A DNA stretch of 64,000 bases, from NCBI RefSeq assembly GCF_016920785.2, contig NW_024609879.1:12277145-12341144 (forward strand), in the 5' to 3' direction. Made by a program: the position numbers and the translations under genes. This stretch comes from Ixodes scapularis (taxonomy: Eukaryota > Arthropoda > Arachnida > Ixodida > Ixodidae). The notes below the pieces were generated by a model. It was not told where the DNA came from. It searched no databases and saw only the letters and a list, made by a program, of their open reading frames with translations. Below are positions 49,659 to 60,742 of this stretch, piece by piece. Position 1 is the first letter of the stretch; every line of letters begins with the position of its first letter.

Positions 49659-51532
49659 TACCGTATTATTCGTACTATAGTCCGCACCCGGTGTCTAGTC
49701 CGCAGGGAAATATTTTGCGTCAAAAATAAAAGTATTTGCTTACCCTATTGAAAAAACCAGCACAAGCTGGTCCCACCATCTCAGCTTCATGCTGGGTCAT
49801 TGCTCCAGCATGCCCAGCTTGCCATGCTGGTCCCAGCACAAGCTGGTCCCAGCATCCCAGCTTCATGCTGGTCCCAGCATCCGAGCTTCATGCTGGGTTA
49901 TTGCTCCAGCATGCCTAGCTTGCCGTGCTGGTCGAGCTGGTTGGATGCTGGGTCGCGCTGGGTGAATGCTGGGCAAATGCTGGGCCATGCTGGTTGAACT
50001 GCCCATGCTGGTTAGTCTGGTGCACTTCCCCACCAATTTAACCAGTTTAAATTAATACACAGGATAAACAAGCCAAACGCTCCAGAAAAACCAGCTCGGC
50101 ATCTAATTTATTATTTTCGTATTCGCGGTCTGCTCACATGAGCTCAGATGCTACACATCCACTGTGCTGACACAGTACTAACCGGCGGGCAGATAGCAGT
50201 TCTCGGTGCAAAACAAACAATGCTATTCAAACTAGATTGCTTATCTCAACACGGAAAATACTAGACACACTCCAAAAACGAGCAATAACAATAAAAAAAT
50301 ACTACACGGATGAGAGAAGCGAACCTGGATCCCGCCCGTAATGGGGGCGAAGCATCCTCTTGCGTAGTCGGCAGAGGCGAGGAAATCCGTGTTGGCTTGG
50401 ATGGCATTGGCGATACTCCTCGGCACCACCGTCATTCACGAGCACACAGATGTTCGAAGACACGAAACGACGCCTCAGTCGGGGCATCCGACTTCTTCCC
50501 GCCCTGAACGGACTGCCGCTGGCTGCCTCCTTAAATCCCGCTTCGCTTGCACCGCCGCTCAAGTAGTCGTCAAACAAGGCGCACACAGCCGTCCCTTCGA
50601 AAATGTGCCCAAGATAGCCAAACGTGTCTCAAATTCTCCTCTCCTACCACTCACTCTCTCTCTTTTCTCGCACACATAGGAAGCTCGCAGCGTGCGTGAA
50701 GCGCCTGGTCGTCCACCAAAAACGAGAGGGCAAAGAACAGGACGTGGCATCGTCCCCACCCCAGCCGACCTTGGCGCGCCCGCTCCCGGCAATGCCAGTT
50801 CGACAAGCTCTCGCCGACCTTGGCGTGCGCGCTCCCAGAAAGACCAGCTTGAACCAGCTTGGGCCAGATTTAGAACCAGCTTGAACCAGCACGACCAGCT
50901 TGAACCAGCTCAAGTACCAGCTTGCCCGTCTGCAGTGCCAGCTCGAACCAGCTTGAACCAGCTTGCCAAGCTTGAACCAGCTTCAGTGCAAGCTCGAACC
51001 AGCTTGCCCAGCTGCAGTACCAGCTCGAACCAGCTTGAGCCAGCTTGAACCAGCTTGAACCAGCTTGAACCGGCTTGAACCAGCTTGATTATTACCTAGA
51101 CCAGCTCGAACCAGCTCGAACCCGCTCGAACCAGCTCGAACCAGCTCGAACCATCTTAAAAACCAGCTAAACCAGCTTGCCCAGCTAGATATCTTTGCTA
51201 GTTTTTCCAATAGGGTAGATATTCCGCACCCGGTACATAATCGGCACCCAGTGCGAAGCCCGCACTTAGCACATAGTCCGAACGTAAAAAGCATCATAGA
51301 AAGCAGATCTTCACAAATGCCTATAGGATTAGCTCACCATGAAGCTTCATCATACATACGTGAATCAACATTAGTATAGTCTGTTACTCATAATATCTTT
51401 CACGATTGTCACAGTGAAGGATCTAGAAAAAAAAAGCATTTTATAGTCCGCACATGCAGGTAGTCCGCATCGGCTGAATTTTCTACTTTTAAGCATGCAT
51501 AGTCCGCGGCTATAGTCCGGAAAATACTATAG
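49659..51532. mobile_element. MITE with AGTCCGCAC repeats, split by the CCCTATTG element
   Basis: Left end TACCGTATTATTCGTACTAT and right end (reverse complement) TATAGTATTTTCCGGACTAT are inverted with about 4-5 mismatches. Near both ends AGTCCGCACCCGG-type words recur (49678, 49697, 51221, 51450, 51464, 51501). Without the nested element the unit is about 400 bp. Similar GTATTTTTCGGACTATA-ended MITEs occur in many animals. Confidence 0.6.
49743..51215. mobile_element. CCCTATTG element, copy 2 (1473 bp, 2-bp TSD)
   Basis: Ends CCCTATTGAAAAAACCAGC and GCTAGTTTTTCCAATAGGG with TA on both sides (49741-49742, 51216-51217). The layout matches copy 1: left GCTGG/CCAGC words with CCCAGCATGCCCAGC units, a unique core at 50045-50720 homologous to 34326-34990, a CT-rich tract (50651-50663), then a long array of TTGAACCAGC units on the right to 51150. 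The arrays differ in length from copy 1, while the core keeps alignment with scattered changes. Confidence 0.85.
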
Positions 51533-54239
51533 ATACTACAGAATGTATTAGGCTTCCCTATAGCAAATCTGGCCTTTTCGCTAGACCCCGGGTACTTGAA
51601 GAAGAGGCGGCGTGTCTTACAAGGAGTGTTTACGGGACGTGAACTTGTGCCAGCGTGCGTACTTGAACATGTCCGGTGCTTCTACCCCGACCCACCCGGT
51701 GTTGTTGCCTATATGGGACACACGTTGGAATGAACAGTGCTGGGGGCTGCCAAACTGCAGTTTTTATTCTGAAATTTGACTGAAAAATAAAAAATTAGGA
51801 TCTGCGAAAATCCATAATACGAAGCAGAGCCTTTTTTCGGTTCCTTGCACTATTGTTTTGCGTATTGTGATCCTACTAGTGACTAGTGCCGCGTTTAGAC
51901 GTTTTACTGCACGTGGCCACACCGGTGACTAGAGCTCCACCGTTCCGTAAGCAAAAGCTTAAAGTACAAGATCACCCCGTCAAATTTTAGGAGTGTCCTT
52001 ACAATATACAGTTAATTTTTTTCAACTTAATATCTCTTCTCGAAATGGTTAATCACTCTAGTACAGTCGGGGCGACTGTACTAGAGTCTTGAGCTTTCAA
52101 GGCGAAAGATGGCAAAAGCACTTTCCAATACTAATTATTTTACACTACCGATTCCTTTCTTAAAAATCGCTAAAATTTAATTATATCACATTACAAATTA
52201 CTGATTACTAAAATTATGGGCATTATCTTCATATTACATTTCATTTTTGCAGGTGCAGCTTGCTTGTCGATAATGAAATATTAGACTGCTGTTGCAAAGA
52301 GTGCAATGTAGGCGTAATATAATATATTACTGTCATGCCGCCACCTTGTTCAGGAAGCCACCGATGACAACGAGGTTTTACGATGCGCTGGTAACTCCAA
52401 AGTATCTGAGTGAGTGGTGTCGCCATGCTGTACTACAGCGCAACATATGAGATGAGACGATAACCGTGCTCTCGCAAAGGTGGTTTTTAATGAAGGAGAT
52501 GAAGATAATCTTTTTTTTTCAATTCTCTACTTTTGCTTCTAAGTTGTAGCACAGCAAGAGCTACTCAAGTCTATTGTAATGTATCATTGATATCCGATAG
52601 GCTGAGGTGGCGTAAACTGTGCATCCTAAAATGCTTTGGCGGAATCGTTGGTTCTTCGGATGACGCGTGAGGTGCGAGCTAACCTAACCCATACCTACAG
52701 CCAAGCATAAAGGCTCCGAGCAATAATTGGAATGCGACAGAAGGACTTCGACTTTCCGGACTGCCATGAGTGTATCTGTGATGGCTTTTCTAATAAGGGT
52801 GAAGACACGCAACTACGCACACCGAATATTTCGAGCACCTAAATATCCTAGACCCTTCACACTGCTTGATGTAGCCTAAAACAAACCATTGTACACATTT
52901 GTTCCACCTGCGTCACAGAATGACGTCGCACGCCGGTGTCAACCATGCTGGTGGTTGAGACGACCACGGTCTGCAGCGGAGCTATGGTAGACGGTTGTGC
53001 TTTTGGCTGCAGCAAGCGCTCGCGCAAACAAAAAAGACGCGGAAACTACACGGCCGGCTTGTACTGTACCCCGGCGATCGCGACATTGGCTAGAACTGCG
53101 ACGGAGATGCTGTCATGAAAAAACAAGGCACGAATGACAGAGCCGGCTCAGGGCTGACGTCGATGCGGCCGCTCATTATTGAGCTTGCGGGACGCATGTA
53201 TTTGTTAGCGGTGTGTGACACACTCTTATAACGTATTTGTGTACACTGTCAGCGCCAATACAACATCGACGCGCTCAATTTAGTGGCCCCACTGATGACT
53301 TTCCTCTACATTAAAAGTTTGTATGGTAGAGGAAAACAGTCTAGCGTTGCGTTGTTGAGCAGTGCTTCGCAAACTTGGAACTCCGAAAATGTGGTTATGG
53401 TTGAGTAGGAACTAACTTCCTAAAGAACATAGCTTCACCATTCGAAATAACATTCAATCGCGGCTCCTTCACCCAGCCGATCGTCAAGTGGCTGTGTGTG
53501 TTTAAGTGTTTCCGTGCAATAAAGCTTCGTTTTCGGACAATCAATCAACCAACCGGTCGTGTGTTTTTGTGACGTGCGCTCCAAAGGCAAGCGCGCTGCT
53601 CTCGCAGCGTTCTCGAGTTGCGTGTTGTAACGCTGGCGCTCTTGTTACAGGGAACTAGAACAAAGGGTTAGTGGAAAAGGTGTCGGCGGCGCCCCATCGG
53701 AAGCGTGAATCCAGTAGTTTAATCTGTCGCGAGTGGCGCGGTTGTCGAAATCCGGAGGACATGGCTACTGTAACATGGGATATGGCGTCGCGTACGTTCT
53801 CAGATGGTTTCTGTGGTGTCTATGGTCGTTTTCGCAATTTGTTTTCGTCAATGTCAAATGCTTGGCATTGTGGTTACAAAGGTTCCAGTCTTCTCGCTAA
53901 GCAATGAAAACGAAGAGAAAGAAAACGGATGCGCACGCTACGCGCCAGCATGCAAGACTGGTTACCCCAGTTTTCACAACATTGTGGAAGTAAGCTTTAA
54001 ACAATATTTCACAGTCGTGAACTCCCATAAAGAATACACAGGCCACACTACTGAACCGCAAAGACAAAAAACAGCTACGCTTGGCGCGACTTTCGTTACC
54101 AGGAGTGCTCCGGAATCGAGCAGCAGCGCTACCTGGTAGGTTCTACACGAAGCGCCTCACCTGGAGGCCGGTTATTTTTCCACTACTCCTATTCTAGTTC
54201 ACTGTACTCTAGTGTCGTGGGCTCAAAATGGCCTCTCCC
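51533..54239. other. no gene recognised; one perfect hairpin
   Basis: A 15-bp perfect stem with a 3-base loop at 52055-52087 (ACTCTAGTACAGTCG). AATAAA followed by a GT-rich stretch near 53518-53540 could be a polyadenylation site of an unseen transcript. Plus-strand frames at 52936-53118 and 53671-54139 show no recognised motif. Confidence 0.4.
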
Positions 54240-55590
54240 GTCTGAGTCCACCTTTGGAGAGCGATAACTGAATAAATACTGAGCCGCTTCAAAAGCCCTC
54301 GGGCATATGCGTAAAAAAAATAATTATATACTGCTGAGTGTCGCCATTGATAGCACGATTGACGGCGCGAATGCCCAAATTTCTATCAAACGCCCCCTTT
54401 TTGACTGATCTTGACGTCTGAGGCAACTTCTGGAGAGCGATAACTAAATAAACTCTAGGCCGCTTCACAAGCACTCGGGCAAAGGCGTCATAAACCAAGA
54501 GAACATTAATTATAATGAATTATAGACTGCTGAGTGTCGCCATTGATGGTACAATTGACGCCGTGTATGCCCAAATATGTGTCAAACGCCCCCTTTTTGA
54601 CTGATCTTGACGTCTGAGGCAACCTTTCGAGAGCGATAACTAAATAAATTCTGGGCCGGTTCACAAGCAATCGGGCAAAGGCGTCATAGACCTAGAGGAT
54701 ATTCATTATAATGAATTATAGACTGCTGATTGTCGCCATTGATGGTCCAATTCAAGGCGCGCATGCCAAAATTTGTGGGAAACGCCCCCTTTTTGGCTTA
54801 TTTTGACGTCTGAGTCAACGCTTAAAGAGCGATAACTAAATAAACTCTTGGCCATTTCAAAAGCACTTGGGCAAAGTCGTCATAAACCTAGAGGAGATTC
54901 ATTATAATGCATTAGAAACTGCTGAGTTTCGCCATTGATGATCCAATTGAGGGCGCGTATGCCCAAATTTTTGGGACGCCCCCTTTTTAGCTGATTTTGA
55001 CGTCTGAGGCAACTTTTTGAGAGCGATAACTAAATAAATTGTGGGCCGCTTCGAAATCACTCGGACTTATGCGTCATAGACCTAGAGGACATTCATTATA
55101 ACAAAATATAGTCTGCTAAATGTCGCAATTGACAGTACAATTGACGGCGCGTATGTCTAAATGTGTGAGAAACGCCCCCTTTCTGACTGATTTTGACGTC
55201 TGAGGCAACCTTTGGAGAGCGATACCTAAATGAATTCTGGGCCGCTTCAAAAGCACTCGTACATATGCGTCATTGACCTAGAGGAGATTCATTCTAATGA
55301 ATTCTAGACTGCGACTGCCGACTGTCGCCAGTAATGGTATAATTGACGGCGCGTATGCTCAAATTTCTGGGACTCGCCCTGTTTTTGCCTGATGTTGACG
55401 TCTGAGGTTGTGATGATTTAAGGAATACTGGACCGCTTCAAAATCTCTCGGGCGTACGCGTAGCAAATCTGCATAAGATTGGTTAATTAACAGTAACAGC
55501 GTGCTCAATGTCGCCACGAGTGATACTCTTCATGTCGCGTTTGCCAGGATGTCTGGACCACGCACACTCATTTTGGCATTTTTAGCTTTA
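54240..55590. repeat. satellite array, about seven units of 196 bp
   Basis: GAGAGCGATAACTAAATAAA recurs at about 54258, 54435, 54631, 54827, 55021 and 55217, with a degenerate seventh unit near 55405: spacing 177, then 196, 196, 194, 196. Each unit also has GGCCGCTTCAAAAGCACTCG, a TAGAGGA-TTCATTATAATGAATTA segment, TGTCGCCATTGATGG and CCCCCTTTTTGACTGATTTTG. The units are diverged, and the last is truncated and trails off. Non-coding. Confidence 0.9.
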
Positions 55591-56477
55591 ATACCATCCT
55601 TGAAGTATAATAGCTCGAGAAATGGAATGCTGGCACTTTTTAAAGGATAGTTCGGATGAAAAAACGTTTTGTTTCCTTAATTATTCAGCACTTTAAGCAT
55701 AATGTATTCGTGCTAATTACGCTATGAGAACAAAAAAAAAACTGCATTTAGGGTTTGTGTTTATAATTTAAGAAAATATTCAGTGTAGTTGCCGTTTAGG
55801 TATACATTACATATGTTGCTAAGATGTATTTAGGAACTCAAGAATGTCAGTGAATTATCGAGTTTCCTCACCAACTGTGGCTTCTTTTTGATATCTAAAG
55901 TCCCGGGGAACCACTTTAAAATTAAGTAATTTGAAAATAAAAAAAAGTGTTTCCATATAGCTAGACACATTGGCTATATATATAGCAAAATGCAACTAAA
56001 TTGGTGGTGTGGTTCTCTTGGGGTTTGCATTGAATGTTGAAAAGACGTACGATTTTTCTGCGGTTCGCCATAGGAACCAATGAGTAAAACTTTGATTGCA
56101 TTTCGGCGAGACTTAATATAAACCTACGGCCACAACATTTTTCGTGCAGGCTGAGGGCAACGTAATAAAAAGTGAAACAAAAGTGTAAAGCGATTGAGTG
56201 ATTAGTTTTTTGTTTTTTTTTTCTATAAAAAAGATCGCTTTGGTCCATTGAGTTACGGGCGCCGGCGCGACGGCGGCCGATAGATGGCGTGTGTAGTGGC
56301 GGCGCGCGCCTGTATGGGAACCTTGGGGTTGCTGAAGTTGAGTTCAGCACTGCGTTTGTGTTACTTCTTTTCGTCTGGTTCTCGTCTTTTCGCGCTGTTT
56401 TTAATTCCGAAGTTTAATTTCTTGTACAGATTAGGGCTGCTTACAATATGTTCAACGTATCTTTAAACTTTACGTTC
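55591..56477. other. no gene seen
   Basis: AT-rich, with poly-A at 55732-55743 and T-rich stretches near 56206-56222. No supported features. Confidence 0.5.
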
Positions 56478-56588
56478 TGGGCACGTACGATGTACATTTA
56501 GACTCGTCGTTCCGGCTAAGTCCGACGTACCTTTAGACTCCTCGTTCCGGCCGGGTACATCCGACGTACATTTAGACACAGCGTTAAT
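56478..56588 (-). repeat. ACGTCGGACGTAC tandem array, right (inverted)
   Basis: Reverse complement of the family at 48047-48175: three units, each with a GTACRTCGKACGTNC-type word and a TTCCGG-type spacer, ending TTTAGACACAGCG, the mirror of CGCTGTGTCTAAA at 48047. Confidence 0.7.
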
Positions 56589-56819
56589 GTTTTTTTGTAA
56601 GATCAGCTTCGGTCTATGAAAGTTATGTTTGAACATCGGTTTCTAAAGTTTTCAAGCCCTGTTGGCTTAGTTATTGACACAAAGATTATAATTCGGAAGG
56701 GTCATCTCCTTTTATACAAGGCAAATACATTCAATTATTGTATTTGGCATGCAGAGTGACAGAAATGTGACTAACCGTTGAAATTTCATAATTTCTATCT
56801 GTTTTAATTGGAAGCAGTC

Positions 56820-57290
56820 ACCCAACGAATGATACAGCAACGGCCCGCATCATACGTTGGGAAAACAAGAAACTTCCCGGAGCGCCTACCCCAGCATCAA
56901 TATTACGTAAAAAAGAAAGATGTGCAGGGTAATGCGCTGCCAAAACACGTTGCGAAGACAGGTCAGGCTATTGCATTCGAAAACAGCCATACTTGTGACA
57001 CACACAAAAAAGATAGCGAAGACACCTGCTCTCAGAGCCTCGGCACCTTCAAAACACCAACGAAAACATCAACCAATCAGCTAGGACACTTCCAAGCGCC
57101 TACATGTTCGGTTTACGATGTGCCATGCATGGTGCATCGAGCTGTACGTCGTCAGCAACAAACACGAGGAAACAAGAACCCCTTCAAGAGAACAATGGGC
57201 TCTACGAAATACGTCGACATTGACAAAAACACTCACCTGTGATCAAGGGGCCGAGCTGACCTCAAAACGTCAGTATGTTTATTTCCTTAT
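56820..57290 (+). pseudogene. Penelope-like element 4, GIY-YIG relic and tail
   Basis: The 144-codon frame from 56808 has Ala-Ser-Tyr-Val-Gly-Lys-Thr-Arg-Asn-Phe (residues 14-23), then Gln-His-Gln-Tyr, Lys-Asp-Val-Gln-Gly-Asn-Ala and Ile-Ala-Phe-Glu-Asn, in the order of the Penelope GIY-YIG domain. The Tyr-Lys-Ile-Pro-Cys half is lost, as is the RT. After the frame, 57238-57272 gives the tail stem-loop with AAAACGTC. It is closest to the copy at 25060-25527, sharing Asp-Val-Gln-Gly and the GAGCT loop. Confidence 0.6.
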
Positions 57291-58437
57291 TATTTGTGGT
57301 TAGTACCTTGCTCTTCACAATTTTACCATTAAGAATTGGGTATGTTTCTAGTTTAGACTGTATCACCATGTTGTGATTTTGAATCATCTTAACGCTTGAG
57401 GCACTTTTAGAATTTATTATTTGGAAGTTTCGTAGTCAACTACCCAGTTTCAACAATCGGTCGCGCTAAATATGGCTTTGACGTTATTGCACGTTGATCA
57501 ATAGAATTTTAGAATATCGTTTTTCCGCAACAAACCAAAACCCAAGAATCTCGCGCTTGTAACATGCAATGATACAAAGATGTAGTCCCCGCTATCGATT
57601 GACACAAGAAATACAGTACCATATAAAATGCGGTTTGGTTCTGAATAAAAGTTTATATTTGTTTGATATCAAAATGCGACACGGCGGCCGACCAGTAATG
57701 TTATATACGAGCGGTCCTGTGCCGACCTTCGCCGAGAGGAGTTTACACGTCGTGTGCAGCAACCTGCCGGTGATCGTTACTCTTATTGGTGGGGTGTTTA
57801 AACACTGTCTGGAACGTTTATTGCTTTCACGTAGGAAAGATACGTGGTTCTGTATCGAAAAATTGCAATGTCCGAGGACGCGTCAAACGATGCTCACAAC
57901 TCGGCCACGGTTCTGAGAGCCACTTCTTCATGCCTCGAGACGGCGACGGAAATGCGTTTTAACGCAAATTTCAGCAAACAAGTTTTTTTTTTCTTTCAAA
58001 ACAAAGCGTGGGCATCAAAAAAAAAAAAAAAAACGAAAACAGGTTTTTGGCACGGTGGATGCAGTGGCGACGATGCTATTTCCTTCTGTACACAAACCTT
58101 ATATAGGGTTGTGCTATGCTAAAACTCCCTACTATTTTAGTGTCAACCTCATGGCCGTTGTTCTTATTGTGCGCTTCTTTTGATTGTACTCATTTTACTT
58201 AAGCTTGCCTGAAGGGAGACGCGTAGCTAGTCCTGTATTTTGTCGTATATATTAATTTCTAAAATTAGCATTACAATATATAATGTGTTTTATGTAGATC
58301 CATCTAACTTTAAATGAACATCTCTAGGGACTTTCAAAGATATATTTACTAAATCTATTAAGAGGTCCATATTTTCGAACCTTGCGCTATTTCATCGCAT
58401 GTTTTATTGTTTATTTTTGAACAATTTTCATGCTTAC
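57291..58437. other. no gene recognised
   Basis: The frame at 57569-57916 has no motif. A poly-A run at 58018-58032 is followed by unremarkable AT-rich sequence. Confidence 0.4.
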
Positions 58438-58577
58438 CCTGTCACAGCAACCGTAATATCTGCGGGACTTCTTCCGTACTTTTGAAGAAGGTGCTGATAG
58501 GTTTCGTTTGCGGCTGCATAGGTTCTGTTGGCCACAAGCCAGCCAATTTCCGTTTCCACAAATGTTTTCGCAAAACC
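58438..58577 (-). CDS. candidate internal exon of an unidentified host gene
   Basis: A 140-bp open stretch with strong borders on the minus strand. The acceptor is TTTCTCTCTCTCTAG ending at 58578, and the donor is GTAAGC at 58437-58432. The reading frame that starts with GGT is open throughout (46 codons plus 2 bases). Its composition looks like a real protein: Trp-Leu-Val-Ala-Asn-Arg-Thr-Tyr, then Leu-Leu-Gln-Lys-Tyr-Gly-Arg, then Ile-Thr-Val-Ala-Val-Thr-Gly. Two N-glycosylation sites (Asn-Arg-Thr, Asn-Glu-Thr) would fit a secreted or membrane protein. I cannot name the family. Partner exons were not found nearby, as expected with large introns. Confidence 0.4.
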
Positions 58578-59481
58578 CTAGAGAGAGAGAAACACATATT
58601 AAAGTGTTTAGTGACCGTGCGCAGACGAATGCTTTTCAATATATTCTATTACTTTTCACGCTTACGGCTGGGGCAAGAAATCAGCAAAAACAATATTGTG
58701 AAAGCGACACCTACCTGTTCCTTTTGCACGGAGGTGAGCAGAAACTGAGTTTTTGGAACTGACGTGTCCTCATAGCGCATGTTGACCTAGTTGATAATAA
58801 ACGATAATGATTACAACAAACCAGCATACATTAAGCCCGATACATATTTATACATTTTTTTGCCCCTTCATTTTAAAGTAGTGTAACATCCGAGATCAAG
58901 GATTCTAGAGGCGTCAATTTCGAGTTACAAGTCGCCTTGAGCCAGGCTAAAAAAACAACATGCACCACTACTTACTTCATTAAATGGGTTGCAAATTTTC
59001 CAAGAATAATGTTAGTTCATTGCCGTGAAATATAAATTTAGGGCATGGTTTGTTGCAATATTAATGTTTGTATTGACTATATATTAAACTGAGGGGTAGG
59101 GTAATCTTTAAAAAGTAGTGGCTTGCCAAGTAGCGGCTAATATTACCTTCAATATCGGGCGCAGACAAAATTGCAAAAGCTTGGCAAATAAAAAAAGAAC
59201 TAAAGATATGGGACTATGGGAAAATGATCTCTAATTTGCGGGATTTATACTTGGAAGAGAGGCAACAGAAAAGTCACTACATCGTTTGTTTCTAAATATA
59301 TTCTTAGAGGCAGTCTGGTACGAAATTGCCTTCGAATATTGAAAGAAGCTGCAGATTCCTCGCCCTCTTGTCTGTTTCAGTTAGAAATTACATTTAAAAC
59401 CATTTCAAAGGAACTGCTATACAACCTACGTTTCCCGAAGTCTTTGAATATATATTACCGTAGGAAGTGTAGAACTGGTTC
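58578..59481. other. no gene seen
   Basis: AT-rich, possibly intronic if the neighbouring exon candidate is real. No repeats recognised. Confidence 0.4.
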
Positions 59482-59847
59482 TTAATATTGCGATAAAATC
59501 ATCCATTCCACTTCCATTCGGTAGATCTGAAACTTCTGAACTACCGAATAGATGGTGTCTTCAATGCTGGGCATATCACTCTGGTTCCCTCCTTTGCACG
59601 CGTCACTTAGTAGTAGGGAAGTGATGTGCGGAAGCCCAAGACTGATTTCACCATCCAATTTGGTTACGACACCGTTGCCGATAAGCATTGATGAAAATTC
59701 AGTCTTTGTGCTCGCGGGGGAACCTCGCTGGACCTCTGGGCGCGCAGAGCACGAGACGGCATGACCGTCGTGTGTGCTGCCGCAGGCGTCTTCAGAAATG
59801 CAGTTATGGTTGTGTAACGCACACGTGGGACGCTTAGTAAAATCCAT
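59482..59847 (-). CDS. unrecognised 121-codon ORF
   Basis: Starts with Met-Asp-Phe-Thr-Lys, has six Cys and a balanced composition, and no membrane segment or signal peptide. The plus strand is also open over 59552-59764, so the frame may be chance. No splice signals with a pyrimidine tract were seen at either end. Nothing nearby suggests a role. Confidence 0.2.
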   Translation of the reverse strand: MDFTKRPTCALHNHNCISEDACGSTHDGHAVSCSARPEVQRGSPASTKTEFSSMLIGNGVVTKLDGEISLGLPHITSLLLSDACKGGNQSDMPSIEDTIYSVVQKFQIYRMEVEWMILSQY

Positions 59848-60114
59848 CTATTGTGATACTGATCTAATCTCTAATCTTCTGAACGATCTCCTATACCGAG
59901 GGGGCGTGAATAAAAATAGAACGATGAGAAAGTTTATTCAGCGATAGGTGAGCGTTCTTCCTGATTATTAAAATACTGCATTTACGCTGATGGTTTGAAC
60001 AGGGGAATACTGCTGCTCATATTTTGATCCCAACGTTCGTAATAAAGCATTAATTTCCTGCCGCCAAGCTTTATCATTTCGCCTTTAAATGTGATTGGCT
60101 TCCACTGACATTTA

Positions 60115-60381
60115 TACCCTTGTTACACGGGCACACTTAACTGCGGTTACGATAAGCCACAGCTAGCGCACAATACTTGCCGACAACATTCTGCGGCTAT
60201 GCAGTCAAAGCTATGGGCGAACGTGCGCTCGAGCATCTTGAGCACCCATCAAAGCAGTGCACGCGCGCTCTTCACTTCTTTTGGAATAGCTGTCCGAGAG
60301 TATAGTGCGGTATCTGTGGTGCCGCGCAACAGCAGTTAAGCTGAGTTAACCGCGGTTAAATGTGCCCGTGTAACAGGGGTA
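60115..60381. mobile_element. MITE, 267 bp, TTA TSD (PIF/Harbinger-like)
   Basis: Ends TACCCTTGTTACACGGGCAC and (reverse complement of the right end) TACCCCTGTTACACGGGCAC match over about 35 bp. The duplication TTA is at 60112-60114 and 60382-60384. The internal sequence has no coding capacity. Confidence 0.85.
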
Positions 60382-60451
60382 TTATTTGCTTTGGGCATGG
60401 GTTTGCGTCAAAGTTTTTATTTGCATCAATAATTCTCGCGCACCTCCGATG

Positions 60452-60742
60452 TCAGAATTCTCGAAATTCCCAACAGCCTTCCGATGACCTTTCTATGAAG
60501 GGGTTCATTACTTTCCATTGTTCTCCACCGATGAGCATCTGGGCAACGCATCTATGGGTTTGCTGGTGGTACATACATTCAATATTAAGGGCGAGAATGT
60601 CGTCTTGGTTACAAGCTGGTGGGTATTCCGTGTCACCCAAGTACCGCCATAGATTGATCTTGCCATGAGCGCTAGTTCTGGATGACCATGACCCGTCACC
60701 TTTGCTTAGCGTCATTACTCCATTCCACATGAATGTGCGCAA
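60452..60742 (-). CDS. unrecognised 96-codon ORF
   Basis: Met-Arg-Thr-Phe start, five Cys and several Trp (Asn-Leu-Trp-Arg-Tyr, Glu-Gln-Trp-Lys, Gly-Cys-Trp-Glu). The high aromatic and Cys content is unlike random translation, but another minus frame (60508-60699) and a plus frame (60360-60668) are open too. It ends 68 bp from the TTA-flanked MITE. No family recognised. Confidence 0.22.
   Translation of the reverse strand: MRTFMWNGVMTLSKGDGSWSSRTSAHGKINLWRYLGDTEYPPACNQDDILALNIECMYHQQTHRCVAQMLIGGEQWKVMNPFIERSSEGCWEFREF

Noticed and set aside
52055..52087. Rho-independent terminator
   Set aside because: The hairpin lacks a T-run and the DNA is eukaryotic; probably debris of an inverted repeat.
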